DNA of 64,000 nucleotides, taken from Streptomyces hundungensis. Its GTDB lineage: Bacteria; Actinomycetota; Actinomycetes; Streptomycetales; Streptomycetaceae. Positions 61,876-64,000 of the stretch are shown here, piece after piece. The DNA is taken from positions 6,076,001 to 6,140,000 of the forward strand of contig NZ_CP032698.1 in assembly GCF_003627815.1 (NCBI RefSeq). Reading direction: 5' to 3'. Under the pieces are notes generated by a model. The model was not told where the DNA came from and ran no database searches. It was given only the letters and a program-made list of their open reading frames with translations. The translations under genes were made by a program, and so were the position numbers. Position 1 is the stretch's first letter, and each line of letters starts with the position of its first letter.

Positions 61876-63942
61876 GTGGTCCACACTGTGCCCGTGGTGG
61901 GGAATCTTCCTGCGGAGAGCACGAGTTTCATCGGTCGGTCGGACGAACTGACCACCCTCGACGGCCTCCTCGAACAGCATCGGCTCGTCACGGTCACCGG
62001 ACCCGGCGGGGTCGGAAAGTCGCGGCTCGCCCTGCGGGCCGCCCGGCGGATCGCACAGCGCCACCCCGACGGGGTCTGGTGGGTGGAACTGTCGCCGCTG
62101 CGGGACCGCACCTTACTCGCCGCCACCGTCGCCGACGCCTTCGACCTCACCGACCGGACCATGCGCACCGCCTGTGAGGCGCTCTGCGCCTGGCTCGCCG
62201 ACAAGAAGCCGCTCCTGGTGCTCGACACCTGTGAACACCTGATCAGCGCCTGCGGGCATCTGATCGGCGAACTGCTCCAGACCTCGCCCGGCCTCACCGT
62301 CCTGGCCACCAGCAGACAGCCCCTCGGCCGACCGCAGGAGAAGGTCTTCCCCCTGGAGCCGCTGCCCGTCGCGGACGAGGCGCTGGCCCTGTTCATGGAA
62401 CGCGCCGCCGAGGCCGTGCCCCACCTCAGCTTCGAGGACCCGGCCCGCGCCGCGGCCGCCGCCGACGTCTGCTGTCGCCTCGACGGGATCCCGCTCGCGC
62501 TCGAACTCGCGGGCGCCCGGCTCAAATCGTGGTCCGTCGAACAGCTCGCCACCCGGCTCGGCTCCCGCTTCGAGGTGCTCACCGACACCCGGGTCGCGAC
62601 GGTGGCACGCCACCAGACCCTGCGCACCGCGATCGGCTGGAGCCACGAGCTGTGCGAACCCCTGGAGCGGCTGCTGTGGGCCCGGCTCTCCGTCTTCGCC
62701 GGCGACTTCGACCTCGCCGCCGCCCAGGACATCGGCGCGGGCGGCCCCCTGCCGGCCTGCGCCGTCGAACAGGTCCTGGCCGGGCTCGTCGACAAGTCGG
62801 TGGTCCGCACCCGGCTGGATGCGTCCGGCCGCTTCGCCCACCGGATGCTCGACACCATCCGCGAGTACGGCCTGCGCTGGCTCGACGAACTCGGCGAGGC
62901 CCCCGGCGCCGCCGACCGGCACGCCCGCCGCTTCAGACGCATCGCCCACGAGGCGTCCGCCGCCTGGCTGGGACCGGCCCAACTCGCCTGGTACACCCGC
63001 CTGGAGGCCGACCACGCCGATCTGCGCACCGCCCTCGAACACCTCCTGGCCACCGACCCCGAGGCCGCCCTCGACATGGCGGGCCGGCTCTGGTTCGTCT
63101 GGTTCTGCTGCGGCCGCCAGCGCGAGGGCAGGGGCTACCTCCAGCGCGCCCTGGACGGCTGCCCCGGGCCCGGCCCCCACCGCGCCACCGCCGTGTGGGC
63201 GCTCGGCATGTGCGCGCTCCTCCAGGGCGACTTCGTGATGGCGCACCGGCTCGGCGAGGAGTGCTTCGGCACGGCCGCCGACCCCGAGGAACGCCTGCGC
63301 TCGGCCCACCTCTACGGCGCCGGCTTCCTCATGCCGGGCGAGCCCGAGCGGGCCCTCGCCATCGTCGACCCCGTCCTCGCCGAGACCACCGGCTTCACCC
63401 CCGGCCGCGCCCTGTGCGCACTCGCCCGCACCTACGCGCTGAACACGCTCGGCCGCCACGCCGAGGCGTCCGCCGAAGCCCTGGTCCTGCGCGACGAGTG
63501 TGCCGCACACGGCGAACACTGGATGCGGGCCTACGCCGACTACATGCTGGCCGCCGGGGCGCTCGCCCTGGACCGGCCCGCGGAGGCCGCCGCCCACGCC
63601 CGCGCCATGCTGGCCGGCAAACGCCTGCTGCACGACAGCTTCGGCATCGCGATGGGCCTGGACATGCTGGCCTGCGCGGTCGCCTCCCAGGGCGACGGCG
63701 AGGACGGCGCACTCCTGCTCGGCGTCGGCCGCGAATGCTGGCGCGCGGTCGGCAAGGAGCAGATGGGCGCGCCCGGGCTCACCGCCGTGCGCCGGCAGGG
63801 CGAACGCCGGGCGCGCGCCGCGCTCGGCGATCAGGCCTACGACTCGGCCTTCGGCCGGGGCGTGGCCACCGGCCTGGACGACGGACTCGCGCTGGCCCTC
63901 AGGGGCGGCTTCCCGAAGGGAGGGCCTTCTCCATCAGCGTGA
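61876..63942 (+). CDS. STAND/NB-ARC ATPase regulator without visible DNA-binding domain
   Basis: 688 residues. LPAESTSFIGRSDEL opens an AAA/NB-ARC module: Walker A TGPGGVGKSRLALR near residue 54, Walker B LLVLDTCEH near 125, sensor-like TVLATSRQPL. The rest is TPR-like helices (about 330-660). Typical relatives carry an OmpR/BTAD or LuxR DNA-binding domain at one end; neither is seen here. I chose the GTG at 61876, with AGGGA seven bases upstream, over the ATG at 61840, which lacks a ribosome binding site. Confidence 0.82.
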   Translation: MVHTVPVVGNLPAESTSFIGRSDELTTLDGLLEQHRLVTVTGPGGVGKSRLALRAARRIAQRHPDGVWWVELSPLRDRTLLAATVADAFDLTDRTMRTACEALCAWLADKKPLLVLDTCEHLISACGHLIGELLQTSPGLTVLATSRQPLGRPQEKVFPLEPLPVADEALALFMERAAEAVPHLSFEDPARAAAAADVCCRLDGIPLALELAGARLKSWSVEQLATRLGSRFEVLTDTRVATVARHQTLRTAIGWSHELCEPLERLLWARLSVFAGDFDLAAAQDIGAGGPLPACAVEQVLAGLVDKSVVRTRLDASGRFAHRMLDTIREYGLRWLDELGEAPGAADRHARRFRRIAHEASAAWLGPAQLAWYTRLEADHADLRTALEHLLATDPEAALDMAGRLWFVWFCCGRQREGRGYLQRALDGCPGPGPHRATAVWALGMCALLQGDFVMAHRLGEECFGTAADPEERLRSAHLYGAGFLMPGEPERALAIVDPVLAETTGFTPGRALCALARTYALNTLGRHAEASAEALVLRDECAAHGEHWMRAYADYMLAAGALALDRPAEAAAHARAMLAGKRLLHDSFGIAMGLDMLACAVASQGDGEDGALLLGVGRECWRAVGKEQMGAPGLTAVRRQGERRARAALGDQAYDSAFGRGVATGLDDGLALALRGGFPKGGPSPSA

Positions 63943-64000
63943 CCGCATAGGGGCTGCCCCCGCCGTCCGTCTTCGCCGCATGCTCACCGACCACCGCGTA
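63899..64000 (-). CDS. C-terminal end of a convergent gene (5' beyond window)
   Basis: Minus-strand frame of 33 codons and a stop, entering from the right edge: YAVVGEHAAKTDGGG then SPYAVTLMEKALPSG. The composition looks coding and is preferred to the empty plus strand here. It overlaps the end of the STAND gene by 44 bp. No family recognised from such a short piece. Confidence 0.4.
   Translation of the reverse strand, partial: YAVVGEHAAKTDGGGSPYAVTLMEKALPSGSRP

Overview
The window is chromosomal DNA from a high-GC actinomycete, almost certainly a Streptomyces. The evidence is the extreme G/C third-position bias, the many GTG starts and 4-bp GTGA/ATGA overlaps, and a run of genes typical of Streptomyces core chromosome: panB, nadE, a glutamine synthetase-like glnA2, glnE, a maltose/maltodextrin locus with MalR-type LacI regulators, and a giant secreted amylase-pullulanase. 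I see no rRNA, tRNA or CRISPR array.

Layout. 1-12.5 kb: C-terminus of an AfsR/BTAD-like regulator, a DrrA/DrrB-type ABC exporter, panB, an MFS exporter with a perfect palindromic operator and a downstream TetR gene, a membrane-anchored endonuclease/exonuclease/phosphatase protein, nadE, an amino-acid permease, and a translationally coupled DUF998/hydrolase pair. 12.5-18.5 kb: an intergenic repeat cluster, a secreted sedolisin (S53) protease, a DUF3105-DUF305 pair, and glnA2.

18.4-31.0 kb: a complete actinomycete integrative and conjugative element (AICE) of the primase-polymerase type, integrated in the 3' end of the protein-coding gene glnA2. It is bounded by an 86-bp imperfect direct repeat (38-bp and 35-bp identical blocks). 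On the minus strand, in transcription order, it carries DUF6284, DUF6303, DUF2637, a Zn-ribbon protein, a zincin-like protein, a TraB/FtsK translocase, an Spd-like membrane protein, two small proteins, a primase-polymerase, a helicase-like ATPase, Xis and a tyrosine integrase. A GntR regulator and a HAD hydrolase lie on the plus strand. Two repeat clusters fit functional sites: TGACGCA iterons beside an AT-rich hairpin (candidate replication origin) and CTCCCTGA octamers just behind traB (candidate transfer locus clt). Both copies of the glnA2 tail encode the same 17 C-terminal residues with synonymous differences, so integration keeps the enzyme intact.

31-45 kb: sufS-like cysteine desulfurase, a CGNR zinc-finger regulator, a tautomerase-like protein, a secreted phosphoesterase/MFS/TolB-like operon, a membrane acyltransferase, a secreted PIG-L deacetylase, glnE, a 202-bp tandem duplication and a PAP2 phosphatase. 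45-62 kb: the maltodextrin locus. A minus-strand aglA-malR pair and a plus-strand malEFG-aglA-malR operon diverge from a region with two inverted-repeat operators. A third operator-like site precedes a 1767-residue secreted amylase-pullulanase, and a small XRE/DUF6879 cassette plus a LysR scrap sit between. The secreted enzyme would cut starch or pullulan, MalEFG would import the maltodextrins, and the two cytoplasmic alpha-glucosidases would release glucose under MalR control. 62-64 kb: a STAND-type ATPase regulator without a visible DNA-binding domain, and the end of a convergent gene.
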